From Anastatus disparis (lineage: Eukaryota > Arthropoda > Insecta > Hymenoptera > Eupelmidae): DNA of 64,000 nucleotides. The notes under the pieces were generated by a model. It saw only the letters and a program-made list of their open reading frames with translations, did not search any database and was not told the origin of the DNA. The first letter of the stretch is position 1. Each line of letters opens with the position of its first letter. Below are positions 37,901 to 50,700 of the stretch, one piece after another. The translations under genes and the position numbers were made by a program. The DNA lies in contig JAFFSR010000251.1 in NCBI GenBank assembly GCA_017163975.1, forward strand, positions 8,370,001 through 8,434,000. Direction: 5' to 3'.

Positions 37901-40209
37901 TCTTAAAAAAATAAGAAACTTTTTTTTTTATTATACGTTATGATAAGTTTTCGAAGTTACTTTTTAATCTTTTCTTTATGTTATTTATGAAGAAACTTCG
38001 TAACTCAATATTACTAGATAAGTATAATATTTTGTTAGACTATTTTGAAAAAGAAAATAACGCTATAAATAAAGAATCAAACGAGATTTAAGGATAAATT
38101 TTTTTGTATCATAATTTGAAATGTAAAAAAATATATAATAAAGTTTTATCTTGAATGGATTTTTGAAACTTATATATTATTACAGTCCGATAACTTATAT
38201 ATTACTACAGTTGTAAAACATAAATGTAATGAAAAATCAAATTATTTAATTTAGATCAGAATTCTTTTGTATATTTATTATTGTACTTTAAAAATCTTTA
38301 CTCTTTGTAACATTTGAGTTGAAAAGGGTAATATTTACATTAAACAATTAAAGCCTAATCATATTTTCACGCAATTTAATAAAATCATATTAAATTACTA
38401 TTCAACGTGGAACTTGTCGTATATAAACAGTTGTAAAAGCTTCGTGTGAGCAATCCTAAATGTACCGAGAGGCTGACCACTAATCGAATTAATTTTTTAT
38501 TAGTTTGTAGAGAGGCATCAGTATTCCACTAAGCTTTTCATGCGTCTGTTGTTTTTTTATTCCTCTTACCCTCCTTACGATTCTTCTTCTCTTTTTTTTT
38601 TAGTTTTCAAGAAGAGTATATGTAAGAAGCTGACTTTTGGCGGCTTAGCGCGTGAAAATAAATAAAAGAGGGTTGTAACACCTTGGCTCTCTTTCCCTGT
38701 ACGTGCTCGAAATAAGAGAAAAATTGCGGAAATCTAATTTATTTAATCTATCTTTAAAAAGGTATTGAACTTCCTCTCTCTTTTTTTTTACTTTACTTAC
38801 CTTTATGTTTTACCTTCCTTTCTTTTTATCACGAGGGTTGCAACAACTATATACGTTAGACATATATATTTCGGACAGTAAATAGTAGGGTTCGTCGTTT
38901 TGATATACAAGGGGAGCATCACAATATAGGCGCTCGAAGAAATTTCAAATTCTAAACAAGAACTCGGAAATTCGATAGACTTTTATTCGTTTTATTATAG
39001 AGTATCAAATGAACGTACAAATATGAAACATTATTTGTGTACATTATGTGCATTTTTTGAAACAACTTAATTTTTTTTATCTATATATTATTCGAATTTT
39101 TTAAGAAAAAAAGTGACTTAAATGTGTGTAAAAAATAACTAAAAAATTGAAATTAAAATTTCATTCATACTATAATTATTTGATAGAAATATATTAGTAA
39201 AATATTTTAAGAAATTATTAAGAAAAGCTATAATTTTCTTTGATATTTTAATACATCGTTTCAAATAAAATGAACTTTAAGGAAAAGAATAAGCGCAAAT
39301 TTAATTCACTCTGAAATGTTATTACCGCAACTATGCATTCCATTATAAACTACATATCTCAAAGTCAGAAAAACTTCTTCGGACGTGCTAAAACTTTCTC
39401 CAAGTTATTTAATTAAATATTTTCTTTGAAACAGCAAAAAAATGTAATAATGCTTACACGAAAGAAAAATTAGTCGATAACAAGGGGTTAAAGAATGTTA
39501 TATCTGAAAAATGAAAGAGAACATTATTTCAGACGCGTCAATTGAATTTTTCTCATCTCTCTTTTACGAAATAGCAAATCTTTCACGATGCTACATTCCT
39601 CCTCTTCTGTACAAGTAAAAAGCCAAACGATGCATCTTTTGAATATAGTCAAAAGAACAAGAGATAGAAAGAATATAAAAAAAGAAGGGAGGGTAGATGA
39701 CCCAAGAGAAGAATAAAGAATTCTGAAGGAAATACGTTCGCTAGCAACATGAAATTAAATTGCCTTGAGGGTGTGTAAAACGCAAGGATATACGCAAAGG
39801 AAAAGAAAGAAAATAGTAAAGTGGATGCACTCAAACACAATGTTGATATCTTCTTCTTTTTTTTCACCCCCTTTTCAAATGTTTCCCACTTTCAGAGAGC
39901 TAAAGTAGATAAAATCCATCAATCACTAGAAGCTCGAGATCTGATGCTAAGCGATGTCTTCTTCTTTTTTCTTCTTATCTTTTATTTCCATCAGTGAAAA
40001 CAATGTAACATTATCGTGAAACAAGATGCATTTTTTTTCTTTATTCTGTATTTTTTCATATTTGCTTACTTTTACTCTTGTTTCGTGCTGATTCTCAATT
40101 TTCATGAAATAAAACACAAAAGAGATAAAACATCAAGGCTAAAAAAAGTTCTGTCTTTTCGAATAATTTTGAAACCTTATTTGGTGTTATATTTTTTATC
40201 AATTCTGTA
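34916..40209. other. AT-rich noncoding DNA, no gene seen
   Basis: Over 5 kb without a supportable gene. A less AT-rich, pyrimidine-rich segment at 37060-37440 includes CTCTCTCTTTCC and two overlapping frames (82 and 66 codons) that are leucine/serine/phenylalanine-rich and not taken as real. GA- and CT-rich tracts recur at 37680-37830 and 38560-38830. A pair of near-identical ACTTATATATTA(T/C)TACAGT words lies at 38168-38215. Confidence 0.55.
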
Positions 40210-40734
40210 TACACGGAAAAACTTTTGCACCTAAAATACGTTCAAATGTTGCATATAAATTCACATCTACTATTATTGAAATAATTTTAATATCATTCTT
40301 GAAAAAAGATTAAAATCAAATTGAGATGATGTTTCCCTCAGAAGAAATGAAATTGGAAACCAGTCATCTATGCATTCAATATATACTCAATATGTATGTT
40401 GACTACATTCGAGACAGTCGAACAGCCTTTGTATTCAGACTTGATCGGGATTTAGCTTCAACTCGAACGGAAAAAGTTAACAGTAGTGCGGACAACCGAG
40501 CGCGTGTTTTGAAAAGAGGTAGGGGAAAAAGAAAAAGAGGGAGTAACCAAAATACATTCTTATTATGATGGTAAAATAGTAATTTTTAAAAAAATTAATA
40601 AATGTTACGATTTTAATATAATTTGTGAGTTTAAAACTATTAAAAAAGTATTTCAACTCCAAATCTAATTATTTTAAACAACTAGGGGGCAGATGAGCAT
40701 GTATCATTTCATGTCGATGATATTTTGAAGTAGG

Positions 40735-40802
40735 TTTGGTCGAGTGCGCAGCGTTAACGCTTTTCCTTTTCAGTGTGCAAGTTCAACTCTTGGTCAGGAT
40801 CA
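40735..40802 (+). repeat. tRNA-like (A/B-box) segment in the left arm
   Basis: GGTTTGGTCGAGTGCGCAGC followed by GTGTGCAAGTTCAACTCTTG looks like a pol III internal promoter: GGTCGAGTGCGCA as A box and GTTCAACTC as B box. It is followed by a long T run. The mirror copy in the right arm lies at 44769-44838, slightly better preserved (GAGTTGAACTCGCACACTCC on the plus strand). It is therefore part of the inverted arm rather than a later insertion. Confidence 0.4.
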
Positions 40803-41643
40803 CTTTTTTTTTAATTTTTTTTATTGTTTTAAAATTTTTTATTAATTTTTTTATTTACATTTTTTTCTTATAATATTAAACTCTAATTTTTCACGAGTAT
40901 ATTAGGTATACTCGTTTTTCAATGAATATTTTTTAAAAATAAATTATTTCTTAGACGTAATGATGAAAAATATTAATAAATAAATAATAATAATGTTTAT
41001 TTCATAATACTATAGTTTAATTTATTAATAATGTAATTTGTAAAATTTACATAATAAATAAATTAGACTATAATATTAATTTATTTATGTTAGAATGTAT
41101 ATTACATATTAATATATATCTTAAGACAGAATTTAACATTAAGCATTATAAACCTAACTATTATTCATTTATTAATATTTTTAATTATTATATCTAAGGA
41201 ATAATTTATTTTTAAAAAATATTCATTGAAAACATAAGTCTACTTAAAACATAAAAAAATTTTTTTTTATTATACTATAATACTATATAAATACATTTAG
41301 AGAAATATTGATGGTTTATTTGATCTATGACATAGTTAGACCTTCTCTAAAAGTACTACAAAAATTTTCCATTTAAATTTTGTTATTTATATTTTTTGAG
41401 CTGTGTAAAGTAAAAAAATTTGATCCTGAAAATTCAATAAATTTTTGGTAGATCTCTTGATGTCCGTTAAAGTGATCATTGAGCTGTTAAAATTTTAAAT
41501 AAATAAAAGGTACAATTTTTAATTTTTTTTAACTTTCACTATAAATTACACTTTATTATATTAAATGCATATATACGACACGTATTTATAATTATATATA
41601 AAAGCTTACCTTTAAAAAGGCATATGGTGGTCAAGTACGCTTA

Positions 41644-41731
41644 TCCTGGTAGAAAATTTGTCTAGTTTTATCGAGCCCTCGATTATTTAACATACAAAAC
41701 TAGACAGATCTAGAGTAAATTTCTACCAGGG
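41644..41731. mobile_element. 88-bp TA-flanked MITE in the left arm
   Basis: TCCTGGTAGAAA at the left and TTTCTACCAGGG at the right are inverted, each flanked by TA (41642-41643 and 41732-41733). Inner stems TGTCTAGTTTT and AAAACTAGACA also pair. The matching site in the right arm (near 43920-43935) is uninterrupted, reading ...TTAGCATACTTGACC on the plus strand, so this is an insertion that post-dates formation of the palindrome. Confidence 0.75.
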
Positions 41732-42483
41732 TAGCGATTATTTTAATTAATGATTTTAACTTTTTATCTTTTTTTCAATAATTCGTTTCGTATTCAATAC
41801 TTCATATTTTAGACTATTATTTTTATTAAATAAAATCATAATTTTTAACCAAAAGGGAGATTTTATCGACTACCTTAGAAAAAAATAAAAGTTTAAAACT
41901 AATTTGTTTTTACGAATTGAATTTATATAATGGTTTTAGAGAATTTCTTAAATACATTGGTCATATAAAACTATGAAACTTTGATATTAAAATGCCAATG
42001 AAATCATTGAACAGATGGCAAATATTAAATGCATTATTTAAATTTGTAATATAATAATTTGTTTTATCCAATTTCATTTCGAATGGTTTAATAGAATTTG
42101 ATAGTATAGTACCGGGCAATAATTCTAGACAGGTTATCAAATTTTTGTTCCGACTTTGAAAAAGCGTATCTTTTTCAATTTTTATCCTAGAAAAAATTAA
42201 AAAAAAGCATTTTAAAGTATTCTTTAAATGCTTTCTTTTTAGCTTACTTACATTTTTTTAACAATATTTAAAAAAAAATAATCGCTTTGGCAATTTTGAA
42301 ATTTTTTTCATTTTTGCATTTTTCTTCAATCAGCTGTAGTTTTTTAAATAATTGAGCTAGAAAAAATTTGAAAAAAGATTTGAAAAGGGCTAAAAAAATG
42401 CTATTTGCAGCTATTTTTATAAAAATTTTTAAATTATATTTTGTCAAGTTTTAAGCATATAAAGTTATTGATCTAATACTTTT

Positions 42484-42708
42484 GCAGTTGTAAAAAACAC
42501 TTCAATAGCAAGTAAAAAATAACCGCTGGTGCAAAACTTTTGATTTCTATGATATAATTTTTGCAAAATAAATCTTTTGTTATTTCATACTTTATTATGT
42601 TTTATTATTAATAATGAATAGTTATAATTTCCTACTAAAATTAAATCACTACTTCACCAGCGATTATTTTCTACTTGCTATTGAAGTGTTTTTTACAACT
42701 GCAACTGT
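42484..42708. repeat. Secondary hairpin within the left-arm insertion
   Basis: TTGCAGTTGTAAAAAACACT (from about 42483) continuing through AATAGCAAGTAAAAAATAAC pairs with the inverse at 42653-42708 (CTACTTGCTATTGAAGTGTT, ACAACTGCAA). The stem is ~58 bp with a ~105-base loop. It lies in the ~1.1-kb part of the left arm that has no partner on the right, suggesting a second foldback insertion there. Confidence 0.75.
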
Positions 42709-45330
42709 TTTTTTTATTCAATCTCTGTAACCAAGCACCTAAATGCTGTAAAAAGCTTACCTTAAAGGTATATGGTGGTCAAGTATGCTAAGCAATTTAT
42801 TTTGATTAATGATTTTAACCATTTTGATGTCTTTAACATATTATAAAATATTTTTAGTAAAAAAATCAAACAATGATATTAGAATTTCATGAAATAATGA
42901 AACAAATGTCAAGTATTTTATTTCTATAATTGAATTTTGCATGCGTTCACAGAATTAATCTATTTATTTAGTATTTGAAACTATCAAATCTTTACATTAG
43001 AATTTCATGAAATCACGAAGCAAATGTCAATTATATAATACAGATGATAAAACTATGGCATCTTATACTATAAATTTTTGCAAAAAATTTTTCGAATTTT
43101 TTCTTTATAAATAAACGTTTAATCTCACTAACTGCATTACTTTTTGTCATCATTTCTTCTATCATTTATTTAAAAGTGTTCTGAAATTTTTTTAATTCTA
43201 TTAAATATTTACAAAATTACTTGCCAGGCCCGTGTATAAAATTTTTTAAAATTTTTATTTTGTTAAAAAAATTGTAATTATAAAAATATTGTTCAATTTT
43301 AAAATTGTAATTTTCTAATTTCATTATTTTACGTAATATGGTGTTTTGTATTCAGTATTTTTTAGGAGCGTATTTTATCTTAGTACAATTTCATATTACC
43401 TATATCTTACATCTATTATAATTTCTGGTTCAAATGTTAAAAACATACATTCATTAGACATTTCACCAATAAAATATTTATACACGGGTTTGGCAAGTAA
43501 TTTTGTAAATATTTAATAAGATTAAAAAAATTTCAGAACACTTTTAAATAAATGATAGAAGAAATGATGACAAAAAGTAATGCAGTTAGTGAGATTAAAC
43601 GCTTATTTATAAATAAAAAAATTCGAAAAATTTTTTGCTAAAATTTATAGTATAAGATGTCATAGTTTTATCATCCGTATTATATAATTGACATTTGCTT
43701 CGTGATTTCATTAAATTCTAATGTGAAGATTTGATGGTTTCAAATACTAAATAAATAGATTAATTCTGTGAACGCATGCAAAATTCAATTATAAAATAAA
43801 AAACTTGACATTTGTTTCATTATTTCACGAAATTCTAATATCATGGTTTGATTTTATTACTAAAAATATTTTATAATATGTTAAAGACATCAAAATGGTT
43901 AAAATTATTAATTAAAATAAATCGCTTAGCATACTTGACCACCATATACCTTTTTAAAGGTAAGCTTTTATGTAATAATAAATACGTGTCGTATATATGC
44001 ATTTAATATAATAAAGTGTAATTTATAATGAAAGTTCAAAAAAAAATGAAAAATTGTACCTTTTATTTATTTGAAATTTTAACAGCATAATGATTACTTT
44101 AACGGACATCAAGAAATCTATCAAAAATTTATTGAATTTTTAGGATCAAATTTTTTTACTTTACACAGCTCAAAAAATATAAATAACAAAATTTAAATGG
44201 AAAATTTTTGTAGTACTTTTAGAGAAGGTCTAACTATGTCATAGATCAAATAAACCATCAATATTTCTCTAAATGTATTTATATAGTATTATAGTATAAT
44301 AAAAAAAAATTTTTTTATGTTTTAAGTAGACTTATGTTTTCAATGAATATTTTTAAAAATAAATTATTCCTTAGATATAATAATTAAAAATATTAATAAA
44401 TGAATAATAGTTAGGTTTATAATGCTTAATGTTAAATTCTGTCTTAAGATATATATTAATATGTAATATACATTCTAACATAAATAAATTAATATTATAG
44501 TCTAATTTATTTATTATGTAAATTTTACAAATTACATTATTAATAAATTAAACTATAGTATTATGAAATAAACATTATTATTATTTATTTATTAATATTT
44601 TTCATCATTACGTCTAAGAAATAATTTATTTTTAAAAAATATTCATTGAAAAAACGAGTATACTTAATAAACTCGTGAAGAATTAGATTTTAATAGTATA
44701 AGAAAAAAATGTAAATAAAAAAATTAATAAAAAATTTTAAAACAATAAAAAAATTAAAAAAAAAAAGTGATCCTGACCTAGAGTTGAACTCGCACACTCC
44801 AAAGGAAAAGCGTAAACGTTGCGCACTCGACCAAACCTACTTCAAAATATCATTGACATGAAATGATACATGCTCATCTGCCCCCTAGTTGTTTAAAATA
44901 ATTAGATTTGGAGTTGAAAATCTTTTTTAATAGTTTTAAAGACTCACAAATTATATTACAATCTTAACATTCATTAATTTTTTTTAAATTACTATTTTAC
45001 CATCATAATAAGAATGTATTTTGGTTGCTCCCTCTTTTTCTTTTTCCCCTGCCTCCTTTCAAAACACGCGCTCGGTTACTGTTAGCTTTTTCAGTTCGAG
45101 TTGAAGCTGAATCCCGATCAAGTCTGAATACAAAGGCTATTCGACTGTCTCGAATGTAGTCAACGTACATACTTGATCATTTTTTGCAAACTAAATAGAT
45201 AATATATTTACATCATAACTATTGAGTGTAAAAATATGTCAATAATGAAAGTATTAGTAAGTCTTTAGCGCATTCAAATCGGTTTCAAGTTTTTTTGAGC
45301 ACAAATCAATTGCAAAAGTTTTTCCGTGTA

Positions 45331-47578
45331 GAATATCTTCATTTGTTAGAATTTCATTGGTTATGATCATTTTTATAACCAATTTTAATTATTTAATATT
45401 AAACATTTAAACAAGTATACGTTCGTGCAGGCTCACGTGCATATATACACGCGCGCGCGCACACACACACATACACTATGCATGCAATCCACAAATGCAT
45501 ATCCAAATACAATCGTAACTTAATTTTAAATAATGAAAAAAATAACAATGCACACGCCTACGCATACTGACATTGATTATATACCCTAATGTCGTTAGGG
45601 TTAGAGAAAAATTTGAGTCTTGAAGCCTTTGTTCTTTCTTTGTAATTTTTATTTAAATTCAAAAATGAAACACTAATTGCAATAATAATCGTCATCGGAA
45701 GTAATTGTCTGACGAAAATATGGAAGACAAAAAAAATTAAATGCTTGTGCAATACCAGACTCAACGACTCTGTGCTTCATTCAAACTTTTATTCTAAGCT
45801 CAATAATAACTTTCATGCCCTTTTTTTTCAAACTTTATTCAACCAGCGAAACTTCACTTTTTATTGAGTTCTACCTTGTTATACACCATATGCCGTAAAC
45901 CATTATCAAACGACTTGGCGAACTTATTGCGTAATCACGTAGCTCATTGCGTATAATACATAAAACTCCAGAATTCAATTCTTTTGTAGTATTTCATTAT
46001 ATATCCTCGTGATTATACAATCACCTGCTAAGTTGGCTGGTTTATAAAGTCTCGTCTATTATCAATATCTCATTCTTTTTTTATGAATCATTACAAAAAT
46101 ACATTTTCATAATCTACATAATACTTTTTCTTATATCCTCTGTGTAATATAAAAGCGCATATTAAATGTTGCAGCTTTTGTTTCTATTTAAAGTTTAATT
46201 TTAAAATTTATGATAATTCAAATTCTAATTATGTAAAAGGTAATTCTAATCATTTATAAAAATAATATCAAATCATAAATTATTTAATAATCATAAATCA
46301 ATAGGACGTTAATGTTAATATTTTTTAAATAATTAGGAAAAAAATTTTTTTACTCTTAATAAAAGCTTTTAGAGATTTAAATGTAAATTTAAATTTTTAT
46401 ATTTTTATACGGAGAGTATCTATTTGAATCCATTACTTTTAAAAGCTCTCGTAATGGTTTAAAATTAATAATCTATCTAGAAACGTATAGACATCCTTTC
46501 TGAATTATTAAGCAAGAGAAATTATTCATTATAAAATATAAGATGCACATACATATTTCTTTTACATTTTAAATATTTAATAATATGAATTATGATAAGT
46601 TATACCGAGACAGCAATTCATAAATCTTAAATTTTTTTTTGAGAACGTATAATAAAACATTTATGTACGATCAGTCGAAGATTTTAAATTAATTTTCTTT
46701 AGTATTTATTTTTATTTTAAAGTTGAATGTAAAGAAAATAGAATATTAATTCGTAATACCTACGCAAAATGCACTGAAATATTTTTTAGTTTAAAAAAAT
46801 GTAAGAAATAAGCAAACAAAATTTATCGTCGACAAGTTTTCTTCTGAAACTAAAAATAAAGATAACATGTATCGACGCTTACTCCAACGTAACTCTTGTT
46901 AAGCTTATTCAGTTTCAATAAGAACCAACCGCGCACACAAGAAGAGATAGTCTGGAAGCTCTAAGATCCTTAAGCAAGAAGACTATGATGATGACGACAG
47001 CCGAAGACAACGGTGAAGATCCTGTGCGTGAATAACACGAGAGATTTCGTGAAAGCTTCGAAATAGTCGAATGAAGCTCGTTTCCTAAGCAGTCGAAATT
47101 CCTAAAGCCTTAAACCAAATGTAGGAAACTCCTTATATACCTTGATCCATTTCTCTTTCTCTCTCTATCCCACTTCCTCGACGAACGAAATTCCAAGCCA
47201 CTTATAATCTTATATATCCGTCGCTACTGAAACTTAAGATCCAAACTGAATTTCTCTCTCTCTCTCTTTCTCTCTCTCATTTTACTTCAACTCGACAGAG
47301 TTCCTTATAGGTCTGTGACTTCGTTTTCCTCTCCTCCCCCTTTTCTTGAGTTGCGTAAGTTTACCAATATTCCCATACACTTGGGCCAAAAGTTTGTTAC
47401 TTTGTGCATTATATAACCTAAGCATACCAAAGGGTCTATTGTTCTAAAATGGGTATAGAGTATGTATAAGGGGTCAATGTTTCGTATCTTTATAATATTA
47501 TGGAATATTTAACTTAAGCCTTACAGACTATTTCACAATTGAAAACTTACGAAAACTTTAGATTTTAATATATTAAGT
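45331..47578. other. Noncoding with dinucleotide repeat
   Basis: No gene is supported. A CG/CA dinucleotide run lies at 45449-45472 (ACGCGCGCGCGCACACACAC). A less AT-rich stretch at 46915-47390 includes a (TC)n run at 47252-47279 and GATGATGACGAC; it may be regulatory or untranslated but has no open frame of note. Confidence 0.5.
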
Positions 47579-47751
47579 AATGGATTCGTAATCTCGAGGT
47601 TCTGAGTTCGAATCCTGCTCTCGACCGATTGATACAAGCACTACTGTACTTTACTTGTGCTTTGTTCACAAATACACTGATGACCTTCGTTGCTAATTAG
47701 CATCGCAATGATAGCATAAACACAGCGACGTTAAATTAAATTAAAAAAAAA
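47579..47751 (+). mobile_element. tRNA-derived SINE, copy 5 (5' truncated)
   Basis: The A-box part is missing; the match starts at AATGGATTCGTAATCTCGAG and keeps the B box in GAGTTCGAATCCTGCTCTCG, then ACCGATTGATACAAGCACTA, the ACAAATACACTGATGACC block and the ACAGCGACGTTAAATTAAAT tail with an A run. Confidence 0.85.
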
Positions 47752-50700
47752 TGTTTATACATTCGTATTTTTAAGTAAATTTTTCGTGATTTTTTTATTT
47801 GTACAAAGTGTTGTTGTATCAGCAAAATTTAAAAAGGTATCATTTAGCTTTCTGATGATACACATTAAGTTAATTAATCTCAAATTCTTCATAATAAAAG
47901 CTGGTATTTTCATAAATTATTTGAAAACAGTAAAATTTTCCTAAATATATCTAAATTAAAAATTAGATGCTTAAAATGATCGAAAAATTATTAGATTTCT
48001 TTACCAATTCATGATGAATAGTATGTGCAGAGTCGCTTAAAGTTGATATAAAAATCTTATAAATTGTGAGTTTTACGTAAAATAACTATTTTTTTAATCT
48101 AATTTTGTTAAATAATTTTGATCAAGCATTCGAGTCTAATCTGACCCAAATTTTTCGTATTGCACTTGCAAAAGAAATTCTAATTTTTTAAATAAAATTT
48201 CGAAAGTTTAATTTAAAATTTTTATATACTCAAGAAAATTTTGCAAAGATTGTTATAAAAATATTAATTTTACCTTCCTGTATGCATACTTTATTTAGCA
48301 TCATTCATGACGAATATTTCACGACGAAGTCATATTAAAATCATGGGCACTCAGTAAAAGGCTAAATTACAGCATTTTAAATTTTGCAAATAGCAGTAAA
48401 TCTCAAATTGTAAAAGTTTCACGGATTTATTCATATATACACGCGTGTGAACCCTAACGCCTCTTTGGGTTATAAGAATATGAAAGACGAAATAGAATCA
48501 TATGAGAAAAATGAATTCCCGGCTATTTTTTTTGTTACACTGCGATTTTACCTTCATCTTTTACGTTGTTTTTCTTTTCTTTTACCATGTGAATCTCATA
48601 TAAGAAAGCCTGCCTTGCACAATTGGATTTTTACGCCCATAGCACGATATGGTCGCGTCATCGTCGTCGATTTTTATATACGCATATAAGAAAATATGTC
48701 TTATGCATGTGATTCTATGGAATAGCAAATAAGGTGGATGCTATTTTTTTACTTTCTTATGGAAAAATCTAAAAATTTTTAAAATTTTATGTGAAATTAA
48801 GGTATATTTACAAATTGTAGAATTAATGAAATAAATGAAAATCATTAATTAAAAATAATAATTAAACTTGAGTTAAAAAAAATATATTATATAAAAAATT
48901 AATTTCATAATCATAAACTTGCAATCACATAAGATAAATAAGAAAAAAAAGTATAAAATAAAAGTTATAAAGATATACAACTTTGGTATATCATTAAAGC
49001 AAATAAAATTCACAAGACGTTCTCGCGACCATGTTTAACTACAAAACAACTCAATAAGAAATGCATAAAGCATCAAGATACCAACGTCAACTTACATTAA
49101 CAATCCTAATTACTAAATAGTTATATATGTATATAAAAAAAGAAAAGCGACAAGGAAAAAGTCGAAGAGTCGACTTGGTAGATTTTTTTTTCTCTCCTTT
49201 TAGTCTTACGCCTCGGTGTAATATTACGCTAGAGAGTAAAAGTTGAATTAAAAGAGCCTTACAGTAAAAAAAGCAAGAAAAAAAAGAGAAGGACGAATAT
49301 ATATATAAGAGAAAGCTGAAAAATTCTCGGTAGCTAGCTCTTTCACGTCATCGTTAATTTATCTAGCTTTTACGAGGCTTGAATATAGAAGAACGTACAG
49401 GAGAAGCATATATTATAACCCTTGAAGCTTTGGAACGCTAACTTTCTCTTTCTTTCTCTCTTACTCTTTCTCTCCTAGTACTTTTATCCTCGAAAGCATC
49501 TGAAAGGTTTTTACTTTGAGTTCCTTTCGCAAAAGCAAGTAAATTATTCCTAACGTGGACCCTTGAAAAAAATTTTTTTTTTTTCACTCTGTACCTTTAT
49601 TGAAAAAAAAAATAAATAACTGCAAGCTAAGCTGTACTTAGCTTATAAGATATTTTATATTTCATTGAATGAAAATTGGTTTGACGTCTATGATCCATTA
49701 AAATGTTAAGTTATTTTGAACTAAGATATTTTTTTTTTAAACTTCAATAAAATTTTAAAGGATTTGTATCGTAACTGCACTAGTCAAACAAGCTTATAGT
49801 TTGTACGATATATATCTAATCTATACTGCGATGTAGAAAAACATTAAATACTTTTATTAAATTATTTTTTCATATACTTAGATATACCCAACAAATAATT
49901 TAAAAAATCCATAATTATTTCATAATATTTTTTTTACAATTTCTATAATTTCTAAAAATCTGACAGTATCATTATAAGATATTCATATAATCCTATTTTA
50001 ATTTACAATCATTTTTCAAAAGTAAATATATTTCCCTAGATTTTTTTTTAAATATGTGATGAAACATAATATTTCATTCAAATATTTTAGCAATCAATAA
50101 AAAATAATATACAATCAAAGAAATAAAATATTAATTGGTATTAAATTGTGTCTCTAAAATTTAAAATGGCCTCAGTTATGTATAATAGTAAAACTCATCC
50201 ATTTAAAACTAATGAAAAAGTAAAAAAAGAATAAATAAAAAGTTAGTAATGTATACATAAAATTATTATTAATTTTTTACTTGATATTTGTTATTAAAAA
50301 TATAAATGTTTGAAAAAATTGAGTTCAGAAGTTCCATAAAATTATTTCGCATCTTAAACTTGCCAGACTTGGAAAATTCTTGATAAACTATAGCGAAACT
50401 TATTGACTGTACTATCCTCGGGATATTCGACGTCCAGATAGATAAGAGTATATTCATCGTATTATCAGAAGAACGATTGCGTGCCAGAGGCACTGATGCC
50501 TGCCTTTGTCCATGAGAAACGAGTAGTATATACTAGCTTTACCACCTATATATATATATATATATTTTTGTACACTCATATATATAGTGTGATGTTGGCA
50601 ATCACCTGTTGAAGTTATGAACGAGAAAAGTAGTTTCTATTTTACGCTTATATGGTAGTCCATTCATTTAAGGTGTAAACAAGCTTGTAACTTTTTATGG

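Larger units (their letters stand above)
40212..45328. mobile_element. 5.1-kb foldback element with perfect 20-bp TIRs
   Basis: TACACGGAAAAACTTTTGCA at 40210-40229 is present as an exact inverse at 45311-45330, so CACGG...CCGTG (40212-45328) is flanked by TA on both sides. After a ~150-base unmatched stretch at each end, the interior is a long imperfect palindrome. The right arm, 43477-45172, pairs with 40391-~41640 and 42752-43240 on the left. The left arm is interrupted by ~1.1 kb extra sequence (41644-42750). The loop is ~235 bp (43241-43476). Arm identity looks high by eye, perhaps above 90%. No transposase is encoded; the 80-codon frame 40326-40568 is not a known domain. It is probably a non-autonomous DNA transposon moved by an element elsewhere. 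Confidence 0.8.

Noticed and set aside
40326..40568. 80-codon ORF at the left end of the foldback as a transposase piece
   Set aside because: Its mirror copy is not open and no DDE or DNA-binding motif is present.
33728..45328. Integrated viral segment (for example a polydnavirus-type locus)
   Set aside because: No viral gene, capsid or conserved junction was seen; TIR and TA features explain the structures better.
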